From contig CAJMLK010000081.1 of the NCBI GenBank assembly GCA_905214305.1, positions 1 through 8,198 on the forward strand: a stretch of DNA of 8,198 nucleotides, read 5' to 3'. The DNA comes from an uncultured bacterium. GTDB taxonomy: Bacteria; Desulfobacterota; Desulfovibrionia; Desulfovibrionales; Desulfovibrionaceae. Below the pieces are notes generated by a model. That model was not told the DNA's origin. It saw nothing but the letters and a program-made list of their open reading frames with translations, and did no database searches. The position numbers and the translations under genes were made by a program. The stretch's first letter is position 1. Every line of letters starts with the position of its first letter. Shown here in pieces: positions 1-6,774 of this stretch.

Positions 1-734
1 TTGCCGAAGAATATCTGGGGCTTGTGCGCGAACATATTCAGCCGTTCCCCGGCTTTGCATGGGAAGAACTGCCCGGCGGCGAAGGCACGCTGCGGGTGGA
101 CGGCGTACGCTCCCAGGCTCAGGGATTTTACGTGGCCCTTCTGCGCAAGCCCGAAAGCGCCTCTTACACCCATGAGCAAACAGACGCAGGCCATGCAAGC
201 CATGCCGGGTTTGCAGGCGGCCCCGGAGGGGCTTTCGCCGCGGAAGAAAACGCAGCACCTTCGTTAACTGAAAGAAGCGCGCGAGAAAAAACCAGCGGCC
301 GCCGTCAGGACATGCGCAAGAACAACCGCGTTCCGGCAGGCACGCCCCTGCCCCGGTCGTGCCTTCACGGTCCCACATGCGACCCGGCCCTGCTGCCGCC
401 GGGACAGGCCATGCTGTATGGTGAGCATGTGCGCTTTATTCCCGAGCAGGCGGCAGAAATCCTGCCGCCGGACTGCGTCTGGCAGGGCGCACTGCTGGGC
501 AAGCTCAACGGTGGCAAACTGGACGCGGCCCCACGCCTGCGCACCCTCATGGCGCAGCAGCCCGACCTTGAAAAAAGTCTTGTTCTGGAAAACATATCTG
601 ACATTTCCGCCCTGCTCAGCGGCCAGAGCCGCCAAACCGGCCTTCAGGGCCGGGAGGCAGCCCTGTGGTGGCGCGACCTGCCTCTGGGACGGGTAGGCCT
701 CAAGCAGGGCCGCGCTCTGGCAGGATTCAAATAG
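1..734 (+). CDS. RsmF-like 16S rRNA m5C methyltransferase, C-terminal part (5' end outside window)
   Basis: The reading frame is open from the left edge (first full codon at 3) to TAG at 732-734, so about 243 C-terminal residues are visible. The opening stretch ends in GFYVALLRK, which matches the last strand of the SAM-dependent NOL1/NOP2/Sun methyltransferase fold (usually GFFVALLRK). After a linker of roughly 70 residues rich in Ala, Gly and Pro comes a C-terminal domain ending DLPLGRVGLKQGRALAGFK, which resembles the PUA-like RNA-binding tail of RsmF/YebU (LPLG-x-G-K-x-x-G-R). Family members methylate cytosine C5 in rRNA using two cysteines; those and the SAM site would lie upstream and cannot be checked. 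The low-complexity linker is longer than I expect between these domains. The gene converges on hypF and its stop codon overlaps a palindrome arm. It could be another member of the family, such as RsmB-like; family confidence is good, exact target unknown. Confidence 0.78.
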   Translation, partial: AEEYLGLVREHIQPFPGFAWEELPGGEGTLRVDGVRSQAQGFYVALLRKPESASYTHEQTDAGHASHAGFAGGPGGAFAAEENAAPSLTERSAREKTSGRRQDMRKNNRVPAGTPLPRSCLHGPTCDPALLPPGQAMLYGEHVRFIPEQAAEILPPDCVWQGALLGKLNGGKLDAAPRLRTLMAQQPDLEKSLVLENISDISALLSGQSRQTGLQGREAALWWRDLPLGRVGLKQGRALAGFK

Positions 735-764
735 AGCATTCCAACGTTGAAAAAGTGTACATGC

Positions 765-791
765 GCGCACCCGGCACGGAGTGCTGTGCGC
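765..791. other. Two-part hairpin between convergent genes
   Basis: The outer stem pairs GCGCAC (765-770) with GTGCGC (786-791). The inner stem pairs GCAC (774-777) with GTGC (781-784) around a GGA loop, with a small 3x1 internal loop between them. All pairs are Watson-Crick, so it can form on either strand. No T-run follows on the + strand, so it is not a classical intrinsic terminator for the upstream methyltransferase gene. Confidence 0.5.
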
Positions 792-840
792 CGCAACACG
801 GCTGGATCCGGCCAAAAATCGCATTCTTACGCGGAATGAC

Positions 841-868
841 AACGCTGAAAATGCAGATTTTCAACGTT
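841..868 (-). terminator. Hairpin at the 3' end of hypF, probable terminator
   Basis: A 12-bp stem joins 857-868 and 841-852 around a 4-base loop (853-856). The single non-Watson-Crick position (845 with 864) is a G-U wobble in the minus-strand RNA but a C-A mismatch in the plus-strand RNA, which argues that the structure is kept for the hypF transcript. The hypF TGA (863-861) lies inside the first arm. Downstream on the minus strand, a second small stem (CATTC/GAATG, 838-821) is followed within a few bases by five Ts (820-815 region), which may give the release point. The pairing is certain; terminator function is inferred. Confidence 0.6.
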
Positions 869-3791
869 GCTCTGCTGCCAGCAGACGCCTGCCCCATACG
901 GCCTGCCCCAGCGACAGCCCGCCATCGCCGGGCGGCAATTCGTGGTGACACAAAACCTCCAATCCCTGCCGCTCCAGAAGGAATGGCAAAAGACGGGCCA
1001 TTATTCCGTTTTGCATAACCCCGCCGCTCAGGGCCGCGACGTTTACGCCGTGCCTGCGCGCGGCACGGCCCGCCATGCAGGCCAGAGCCACCGCAAGGCC
1101 CAGGTGAAAACGCGCCGCGATTTCTTCTGCGGGCATGCCGTCCTGAACGCTCCGGGCCGCCTGCGCATAAAGCCCGGCGCTGTCCAGCATGAGCAGATCG
1201 CCACGCAAGGCCAGCCCCACCGGCCACACCAGTTCGGCCACGCGGCGAAAATCATCCAGAGCTCCGGCCATGACGCCGCCCAAAACACCCGTGGCACGCA
1301 GGGCCGCGTCTTCCAGCCGAATGGCCGCCTGCCCCTCGTACGAAATCTGCCGACACAGACCAAGGCGGGCCGAAACAGCGTCAAAAAGCCTTCCGCAGCT
1401 TGAGGTCACGGGGCAGTTGATCTGCCGCGCCAGCATTTCTTCCACCGCACGCGCCGCTCCCGCATGCCCGGCCAGCCAGGGGGCTGACGCAAGTGCCGTG
1501 GCTGCCCTTTCTCCGGACGCAGACGCAGCCGCCGCAGATTGTGCCGCAAGCGCCTCCCCGGATGCTGCCCCGGGTGTTTCCGCAAAATTTTGTGCCGACG
1601 CGCTTTCCGACAGGCAATACCCGGCCTCCACCGCCTGCCGCTCAAGTGCCAGAGCAATGCGCCACGGCTCCCGCACTGCCGCATCCCCTCCGGGCAGGGC
1701 AAAAGGCGACAGACAGCCCAAACGCCGCCACTCCGGCGCATCAAGATGCATCAGCAGCAGTTCGCCACCCCAGATGGTTCCGTCGTCGCCAAGGCCCGTG
1801 CCGTCCAGACACAGGGCCAGAGCCGGTCCGTAACAGGAATTCTCGGCCAGCACCGAAGCCGCGTGGGCCGCATGATGCTGCAACCGCCACAGGGGAATAT
1901 TCTCGCGCGCGGCGCGGGCTTCGGCATAGCGGGTGGACAAAAAATCCGGATGCAGATCGCAGACCAGAGCCTTGGGCCGCACCTCCAGCAGCTTTTCCAT
2001 ATGGGCCGCCACTTCTTCATAAAAAGCAAGAGTGGCGGGATTTTCCAGGTCTCCGACATGCTGCCCCACAAAGGCTTCATTGCCCCGCGTCAGGCAGATG
2101 GTGGCCTTCAGTTCGGCCCCTGCGCCGAAAACGCAGGCGTCATCCGCATGTTCAGGCGCGCGTTCAGGCGCGCCGGGCCGCCCCTCCCCGTCTTTTTTGC
2201 CGCCATCGGACAGAAAAACAGGGCGAGGCACATAGCCACGCGCGCGGCGATAGAAAAACGGTGCGGCCCTGTGCGGCGGGCCGTTTTCATTCACCACATC
2301 GGCCCGTGGCCGCAGACTGATGACGCTGTCGTCCACACGCACCAGAATATCCCGGTCGTGCAAAAGCCAGGCATCGGCCAGTTCCGCAAGACGCTCAATG
2401 GCCTCGCGGTTGCCGAGGCAGATGGGTTCGCCCCCGGCATTGCCCGAAGTCATCACCAGCACGGGCGGCAACGGGGCATGCGCCTTGAGCCAGTCAAAAA
2501 GCACGCTGTGCAGGGGGGTATTGGGCAGCATGACGCCCACCTGCCCCGCATCGGGGGCCACAAGAAACGGCAGCTCCGGGCCGCCGGGGGCTGGGCTGTC
2601 CGGGGCGTCCGGGCTGTCCGCAACGCCCGCGGCATGCGGGACATCAGGACCATGCGGGGCATCGGGACCATGCGGGGCATGGCGGCCGTGGGGGCCGCGC
2701 CCTTTTTCCGGGCGGCGCGGGCAAAGCACAATGGGCTTTTCCGGGCTGGTCAGCAGGGCTTCGTGCTCCGGGCCGAGGTCGCAAAAGTCACGCACCGTCT
2801 CAAGGCAGCCCGCCATAAGAGCCAGCGGCTTGTGCGGACGATTCTTGCGCTCGCGCAGCAGGGCCAGAGCACGCGGATTGCGCGCGTCGCAGGCAAGCTG
2901 AAAGCCGCCAAGCCCCTTGAAGGCCAGAATGCCGCCGTCAAGCAGTACACGCCCCGCGCGGCCGAGCGCCTCGCGGGCTGCGGCTTCCGCCACGGAAGTG
3001 CCCGCCGGGAAACCTGCTTTGACGTCGGCACAGGCCGTATTTTTGGCATGGCTACGGGCTTTGTGCCCGGCATCGTCCTCGGGCTTGCTCCCGGTCTGGA
3101 ATGCGGCGTTGGCCGTCTGGCCGCCTCCGGCATCCGGGTCGGCAAGGCCGCAATCAGCCCAAAAATGTTCCACACGCGTGCGCCCGGCCATTGCCGCCGC
3201 CTTGTCCACAAACCACAGGCGCGGCCCGCAGTCCGGGCAGGCAATGGGCTGGGCATGGAAGCGCCTATCCGCAGGATTGCCGTATTCGGCCGCGCACCGC
3301 GGGCAAAGGGGAAAGCAGCTCATGGACGTGACGGCCCTGTCATAGGGAATGGAGCGGGTGATGGTATAGCGTGGGCCGCAGTTGGTGCAGTTGGTAAACG
3401 CATAGCTGTGGCGCGGATTGCGTGGATCGGCCATGTCGGCCAGACAGTCGGCGCAGACGCCCACATCCGGGCTGACAAGCACACTGTGCCCGGCATGCCC
3501 GTCGCTTGCCACAATGCTGAAGGCCGCCTCGCCGGGCACGACAGCCACCTCTTCACGGCGCAGCGCGGTCAGGCGCGCCAGTGGCGGCAATTCTTTCTGC
3601 AGGCGCGCGCCAAAACGCTCCACCTCTGCTGGCGTGCCCTGAACTTCCATCCGCACGCCGTCCGAAGTATTGCCCACGGTTCCTGTAAGACCGCCCTCGT
3701 GGGCGAGCCTGTAGACAAAAGGGCGAAAACCCACCCCCTGAACCTGACCGGATGCCACAAATGCGCGCCGTATCATCTGTTTCTCGCTCAT
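861..3791 (-). CDS. hypF: Carbamoyltransferase HypF, [NiFe]-hydrogenase maturation
   Basis: HypF uses carbamoyl phosphate and ATP to make carbamoyl-adenylate and passes the carbamoyl group to the C-terminal cysteine of HypE, which dehydrates it to the CN ligand of the NiFe-hydrogenase iron; it is cytoplasmic. The acylphosphatase domain (about 8-95) has VQGVGFRPFVYR with R23 and N41. The zinc-finger pair has cysteines 113/116, 135/138, 163/166 and 185/188, exactly CX2C-X18-CX2C-X24-CX2C-X18-CX2C. The YrdC-like domain starts near 272, with KGLGGFQLACDA at 292-303. The Kae1-like domain (about 550-976) carries HHAAHAA (metal ligands H639, H643) and LDGTGLGDDGTIWGG. The length of 976 residues exceeds the usual 750-780 because of low-complexity inserts near 195-265, 361-403, 535-552 and 726-778; no catalytic motif is interrupted. 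The start is uncertain: no clear SD precedes ATG 3791, and M6 (3776) also fits the family. No other hyp genes are visible. Confidence 0.96.
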   Translation of the reverse strand: MSEKQMIRRAFVASGQVQGVGFRPFVYRLAHEGGLTGTVGNTSDGVRMEVQGTPAEVERFGARLQKELPPLARLTALRREEVAVVPGEAAFSIVASDGHAGHSVLVSPDVGVCADCLADMADPRNPRHSYAFTNCTNCGPRYTITRSIPYDRAVTSMSCFPLCPRCAAEYGNPADRRFHAQPIACPDCGPRLWFVDKAAAMAGRTRVEHFWADCGLADPDAGGGQTANAAFQTGSKPEDDAGHKARSHAKNTACADVKAGFPAGTSVAEAAAREALGRAGRVLLDGGILAFKGLGGFQLACDARNPRALALLRERKNRPHKPLALMAGCLETVRDFCDLGPEHEALLTSPEKPIVLCPRRPEKGRGPHGRHAPHGPDAPHGPDVPHAAGVADSPDAPDSPAPGGPELPFLVAPDAGQVGVMLPNTPLHSVLFDWLKAHAPLPPVLVMTSGNAGGEPICLGNREAIERLAELADAWLLHDRDILVRVDDSVISLRPRADVVNENGPPHRAAPFFYRRARGYVPRPVFLSDGGKKDGEGRPGAPERAPEHADDACVFGAGAELKATICLTRGNEAFVGQHVGDLENPATLAFYEEVAAHMEKLLEVRPKALVCDLHPDFLSTRYAEARAARENIPLWRLQHHAAHAASVLAENSCYGPALALCLDGTGLGDDGTIWGGELLLMHLDAPEWRRLGCLSPFALPGGDAAVREPWRIALALERQAVEAGYCLSESASAQNFAETPGAASGEALAAQSAAAASASGERAATALASAPWLAGHAGAARAVEEMLARQINCPVTSSCGRLFDAVSARLGLCRQISYEGQAAIRLEDAALRATGVLGGVMAGALDDFRRVAELVWPVGLALRGDLLMLDSAGLYAQAARSVQDGMPAEEIAARFHLGLAVALACMAGRAARRHGVNVAALSGGVMQNGIMARLLPFLLERQGLEVLCHHELPPGDGGLSLGQAVWGRRLLAAEQR
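2150..2173. repeat. Two perfect 12-bp tandem copies inside hypF
   Basis: GTTCAGGCGCGC occurs at 2150-2161 and again at 2162-2173 with no change. It encodes Ala-Pro-Glu-Arg/His units in a non-conserved linker (about residues 535-552) between the YrdC-like and Kae1-like domains of HypF. Being a multiple of three, copy-number change would keep the frame. Confidence 0.8.
2594..2690. repeat. 18-bp period tandem repeat inside hypF
   Basis: CATGCGGG recurs at 2633, 2651 and 2669, exactly 18 bases apart, with the following CATC(A/G)GGAC also kept between the first two copies. A neighbouring stretch repeats CTGTCCG at 2596 and 2614, again 18 apart. On the minus strand these give six-residue units (PHGPDA, PHGPDV) and DSPDAPDSP, at HypF residues about 369-399, inside the YrdC-like domain between VLCPRRPE and LPFLVAPDAG, which are adjacent or nearly so in ordinary HypF. 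It is an in-frame minisatellite that probably expands a surface loop. Confidence 0.85.
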
Positions 3792-4237
3792 GCGGCAAGA
3801 GTAGCGTACAAGGCCCGGACTGTCAGCAGGGCCGGAAGCCTTTTCTGCAATGCCCCAGAGGCGGCACTTCCCCCTGTGCGCCGAAAAACCGGCCGCTCGC
3901 CTGAGGTCTCCGCATCATGCCCGCACGGTTCCGCATCGTGACCACCCTGCCGGTGAAAGGAGCAGGGCCGCAGCCCTTGCGGCTTATGCGGCTTTTCGCT
4001 AGGGTCTTTTTCTACATATTCCTTTTGTCCGGCGACTGTGGCAAAGCGGGACGTCATATTCAGCCGCGCACGCGCGCATACTCCCGCTGCCAGGCTCCGC
4101 CTTTCCCGTTGTCGATGCAAAACCACGATCAAGAATAGCCCCAGGCCGGGCGGAATACCGCTTTTTTCACCGTATCACCAAAAAAACGCCCGGACGGCGC
4201 GTCACCGTTATGCCGGGCTTACAGTCAGGAGCCTGCC
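3792..4237. other. 446-bp divergent intergenic region: hypF leader and regulator upstream region
   Basis: No known gene or RNA family is recognisable. On the hypF side the minus-strand leader can form GCCGCA/TGCGGC (3967-3983), CCCTGC/GCAGGG (3945-3967) and GGCCC/GGGCC (3812-3833), the last ending about 20 bases before the hypF start. The only AT-rich patch is 4005-4030. A weak minus-strand promoter could be TTGCCA (4044-4039) with GAATAT (4021-4016) at 17-base spacing, giving a leader of over 200 bases. On the regulator side there is a small GCGG/CCGC stem followed by six Ts (4150-4167). The word TCACCGT occurs twice (4167 and 4202), a possible operator. A weak + promoter TTGTCG (4109) with AAGAAT (4131) is possible. 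All function here is inference. Confidence 0.4.
4227..4231 (+). promoter_or_regulatory. Shine-Dalgarno of the HTH-cupin gene
   Basis: AGGAG lies 6 bases before the ATG at 4238 and fixes this start; the protein then begins just before the HTH domain, as is usual for the family. Confidence 0.8.
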
Positions 4238-4807
4238 ATGCCCGCTGCCCGCACCATCGGTTCGCGTATCCGTGCCTTTCGCGAAGAACGCGAGGTTGAC
4301 CTCGAAAGCCTGGCCCAGAACACCGGACTGGACCAGTGCTATCTGCAAAAACTTGAAAGCGATGCCATCTATCCCGGCATCGGCCCCCTGCAAAAGGTGG
4401 CCCGCGCCCTCGGCGTGCGCCTGGGAACCTTTCTGGATGACCAGTTCACCCGCGACCCCATCATGGGCTGCATCCACGATTCGTGCGAGGGCGAAGAAGC
4501 CCTGCACACCGGCCGTATTCCACGCCCCAGCTACACATATCAGCCTTTGGGCAAGGGCAAGAACGACCGCAATATGGAACCTTTCCATATCCGCATTTTC
4601 CCCGACAGCGGCGAACGCAAAACCAGTTCGCATCAGGGCGAAGAGTTCATTCTGGTGCTCAAGGGCGAACTGCTGGTTGTCTATGGCCGCGAAAACCGTG
4701 TGCTCAAACCCGGCGAAACCATCTACTATAATTCCATCGTTCCCCATTATGTGGGCGCGGCGGGTGATGAGCCGGTAGAAATTCTGGCCGTGGCCTATAA
4801 CCCCTAG
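4238..4807 (+). CDS. XRE-family HTH-cupin transcriptional regulator
   Basis: This 189-residue protein has the standard architecture of small HTH-cupin regulators. A helix-turn-helix DNA-binding domain occupies about residues 7-67, with scanning helix DLESLAQNTGL and recognition helix around DQCYLQKLESD. A C-terminal cupin_2 barrel spans about 115-187 (GEEFILVLKGELLVVYG, then KPGETIYYNSIVPHYV). Cupin sensors of this type bind a small ligand or metal and alter DNA binding. Candidate ligands are H132, E136 and H170; the first histidine of the usual HxHxxxxE pattern is Ser130, so metal binding may be weakened or absent. The gene has a good SD and is followed by an acyl-CoA ligase on the same strand, which suggests it controls that gene and possibly senses an acid, acyl-CoA or related metabolite. 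The target and ligand are not shown by the sequence. No membrane segment or signal peptide. Confidence 0.9.
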   Translation: MPAARTIGSRIRAFREEREVDLESLAQNTGLDQCYLQKLESDAIYPGIGPLQKVARALGVRLGTFLDDQFTRDPIMGCIHDSCEGEEALHTGRIPRPSYTYQPLGKGKNDRNMEPFHIRIFPDSGERKTSSHQGEEFILVLKGELLVVYGRENRVLKPGETIYYNSIVPHYVGAAGDEPVEILAVAYNP

Positions 4808-4827
4808 AGATGTCCGGGAATAAAATG

Positions 4828-4853
4828 CGTGGGCTGCTTCAGGCAGCCGCACG
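4828..4853. other. Bulged 10-bp hairpin between regulator and ligase genes
   Basis: CGTG (4828-4831) pairs with CACG (4850-4853), and GGCTGC (4832-4837) pairs with GCAGCC (4843-4848), with loop TTCAG and one bulged G (4849). It starts about 20 bases after the regulator stop. No T-run follows, so it is more likely an mRNA stability or attenuation element, or an operator-like palindrome, than an intrinsic terminator. The rest of the 261-bp gap (4808-5068) shows no credible gene. Confidence 0.5.
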
Positions 4854-5058
4854 GGCGTGGCTTCCGAGCTGTTCCTGCACGGCTGGGACCGCACGCAGCT
4901 GAAATTGCCCCGGCCGCTGCCCGGCCCGCAACAGGCAGGATCTGACGCAACCGGCCTTGCCCGCCACCGGCGGCGCATGCAGAACAAGACCAGCCGGTAG
5001 CGCACCTCTTTTCCCGGACGGACTCACGGCGAAAAACGCATCCGCCCCGCCAAGGCAC

Positions 5059-5063
5059 AGGAG
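5059..5063 (+). promoter_or_regulatory. Shine-Dalgarno of the acyl-CoA ligase gene
   Basis: AGGAG is spaced 5 bases before the ATG at 5069 and supports this start; the encoded N-terminus (MEEKVRQRQ) leads directly into the conserved ligase fold. Confidence 0.8.
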
Positions 5064-5068
5064 AAAAT

Positions 5069-6754
5069 ATGGAAGAAAAAGTTCGCCAGCGCCAAGCCCA
5101 GTTTGAACTGCGCGAATGGACGCTGGGCCAGATTCTTGACCATACGGTAAGCCGCTACCCCGACAGGGAGGCCCTTGTATACGCCGACCGCGACTACCGC
5201 CAGACCTGGCGGGAATTTGGCGACATGGTGGACCGCTTCGCCAAGGGGCTGATGGCGCTGGGCATTCAGAAAGGCGAAAAAGTGGCCGTCTGGGCCACCA
5301 ACGTGCCGTACTGGGTGGCCCTGCAATTTGCCACGGCCAAGATCGGGGCCATACTGATCACGGTTAACACCAATTACCGCGAACACGAACTGCGCTACCT
5401 GCTCACCCATTCCGAGTGCGAAAACATTTTTCTTATCGACAGCGTGCGCGACCACGACTATCTGGAAACCCTGTACCGCATCGCGCCCGAGTTGCGCGTG
5501 CAGGCCAGACGTTCCTTTGTGTGCAACAGCCTGCCGCACCTCAAGCGCGTCTGCTTTCTGGGCATGGAAAAACACCGGGGCATGTATTCCGTACCGGAAA
5601 TACTCTCCCTGTCCGTCATGGTGGACGACGACGAGTACAAGGCCCGGCAGGATTCGCTGCACCCCTGGGACGTCATCAACATGCAGTATACCTCGGGGAC
5701 CACGGGCTTTCCGCGCGGGGTCATGCTTACCCATGTGGGCGTGGGCCTGAACGGCTACTGGATAGGACGCCACCAGAACTTCGGCCCTGAAGACAGGGTG
5801 TGCCTGCCCGTGCCGCTCTTTCACTGCTTCGGCTGCGTGCTGGGTGTTTCGGCCTGCGTCAACCACGGAGCCACAATGGTGATCCTTGAGTCCTTCAATC
5901 CGCTCAAGGTGCTGGCCGCCGTGGACTCAGAACGCTGCACGGCCCTGTATGGCGTGCCGACCATGTTTCTGGCGGAACTGGAGCACAAGCTCTTTCACCG
6001 CTTTGACATGTCGAGCCTGCGCACGGGCATCATGGCCGGGTCCGTCTGCCCCGAGCCGCTCATGCGCCGCGTCATTGATGACATGAACATGAAAGAAATC
6101 ACCATCTGCTATGGGCTTACGGAAGGTTCGCCCGTCATGACCCAGTCCGACATCCATGACAGCCTGCAACAGCGCTGCGAAACCGTGGGCTGCGCCATGC
6201 CCGGCATCGAAGTGCGCGTGGCTGATCCTGAAACCTGCGAAGAACTGCCGCGCGGTCAGGTGGGCGAAATTCTCTGCCGGGGCTACAATGTCATGAAGGG
6301 CTACTACAACATGCCCGAAGACACGGCGCGCACCGTCAGTCCCGAAGGCTGGCTGCATTCCGGCGACCTCGGCGTCATGGACGATCAGGGCTACCTGCGC
6401 ATTACCGGCCGCATCAAGGACATGATCATCCGGGGCGGCGAAAACGTCTATCCGCGCGAAATTGAAGAATATCTCATGGGTATGCCCGGCGTGCTGGACG
6501 TGCAGGTGGTGGGCTTGCCAAGCTTCAAGTATGGTGAAGAGGTGGCGGCCTTCATTATCCCCCGCCCCGGCGTGGAACTCGGCCCTGAAGACGTGCGGGC
6601 CTTCTGCCGCGGCAAGATCGCCTGGTTTAAAATACCCAAATATGTCGCTGTAATAAGTGGGTTCCCCCTGACGGCCAGCGGCAAGATACAAAAATACAAG
6701 CTGCGTGAGCAGGCCGCCCAGATGTGGCCTGAAGCCATGGAGCCCAAACAGTAG
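5069..6754 (+). CDS. AMP-forming acyl-CoA synthetase (YngI-like fatty-acid--CoA ligase)
   Basis: This 561-residue enzyme of the ANL superfamily should activate a carboxylic acid with ATP to an acyl-adenylate and transfer it to CoA. Motifs are complete: P-loop YTSGTTGFPRGVMLTH at 207-222, YGLTEGSP at 348-355, the GWLHSGDLG hinge region with D433, GRIKDMIIRGGENVYPREIEE just after it, and the catalytic lysine K539 in TASGKIQKYK. Stretches such as WATNVPYWVALQFATAKIGA, FHCFGCVLGV and LRTGIMAGSVCPEPLM resemble my memory of Bacillus subtilis YngI and its relatives, which act on fatty or other organic acids. The substrate cannot be read from sequence alone. Length is normal, and there is no signal peptide or membrane helix, so it is cytoplasmic. 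It follows the HTH-cupin gene on the same strand and is likely under its control. The stop TAG forms part of a small palindrome. Confidence 0.93.
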   Translation: MEEKVRQRQAQFELREWTLGQILDHTVSRYPDREALVYADRDYRQTWREFGDMVDRFAKGLMALGIQKGEKVAVWATNVPYWVALQFATAKIGAILITVNTNYREHELRYLLTHSECENIFLIDSVRDHDYLETLYRIAPELRVQARRSFVCNSLPHLKRVCFLGMEKHRGMYSVPEILSLSVMVDDDEYKARQDSLHPWDVINMQYTSGTTGFPRGVMLTHVGVGLNGYWIGRHQNFGPEDRVCLPVPLFHCFGCVLGVSACVNHGATMVILESFNPLKVLAAVDSERCTALYGVPTMFLAELEHKLFHRFDMSSLRTGIMAGSVCPEPLMRRVIDDMNMKEITICYGLTEGSPVMTQSDIHDSLQQRCETVGCAMPGIEVRVADPETCEELPRGQVGEILCRGYNVMKGYYNMPEDTARTVSPEGWLHSGDLGVMDDQGYLRITGRIKDMIIRGGENVYPREIEEYLMGMPGVLDVQVVGLPSFKYGEEVAAFIIPRPGVELGPEDVRAFCRGKIAWFKIPKYVAVISGFPLTASGKIQKYKLREQAAQMWPEAMEPKQ

Positions 6755-6768
6755 GGCACATGCGCCCT
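6753..6768 (+). other. Short hairpin containing the ligase stop codon
   Basis: AGGGC (6753-6757) pairs with GCCCT (6764-6768) around a 6-base loop; the last two bases of the TAG stop are in the left arm. It is the first of three successive hairpins after the ligase gene. The stem is short and no T-run follows. Confidence 0.35.
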
Positions 6769-6774
6769 GAACCC

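Larger units (their letters stand above)
733..873. repeat. Palindrome-rich convergent intergenic element with inverted terminal words
   Basis: The left end (733-753) reads AGAGCA, then TTCC, then AACGTTGAAAA. The right end (858-873), read on the minus strand, gives AGAGCA followed directly by ACGTTGAAAA, so the two ends are inverted copies differing by a 5-base indel. Between them lie the hairpins at 765-791, 821-838 and 841-868. The left arm begins inside the methyltransferase stop codon. The right arm encodes the last codons and the TGA stop of hypF. The tract could be a bidirectional terminator or a short non-autonomous palindromic repeat (REP or MITE type). The inverted ends are seen directly; the repeat-family interpretation is inference. 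Confidence 0.55.

Noticed and set aside
264..842. Minus-strand frame of 192 codons opposite the methyltransferase tail
   Set aside because: It overlaps a coding frame with clear RsmF-like ends and runs through the palindromic intergenic tract; no motif or ribosome site.
2633..2690. CRISPR-like array inside hypF
   Set aside because: Repeats are contiguous 18-bp units with no spacers and encode an in-frame peptide repeat, so this is a coding minisatellite.
1539..3941. Open frame of 800 codons on the + strand opposite hypF
   Set aside because: It mirrors the hypF codons in a G+C-rich gene, shows no domain motif, and hypF on the other strand has complete zinc-finger, YrdC and Kae1 motifs. Long antisense frames are expected with this base composition.
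3941..3985. Possible signal-recognition-particle RNA tip (GGTGAAAGGAGCAG-like on the + strand)
   Set aside because: Only the AAGGAGCAG portion resembles the SRP RNA apical loop; the required GTCAGG on the 5' side is absent and the flanks do not form the long stem.
4150..4200. Intrinsic terminators on both strands (GCGG/CCGC plus T6 on +, CGCC/GGCG plus T7 on -)
   Set aside because: Stems are only 4 bp and there is no upstream gene on the minus strand needing one; kept only as a note in the intergenic description.
4824..4901. Small + strand frame from ATG 4824 (25 codons) between regulator and ligase
   Set aside because: No ribosome site, and its start lies at the base of the hairpin at 4828-4853; nothing supports translation.
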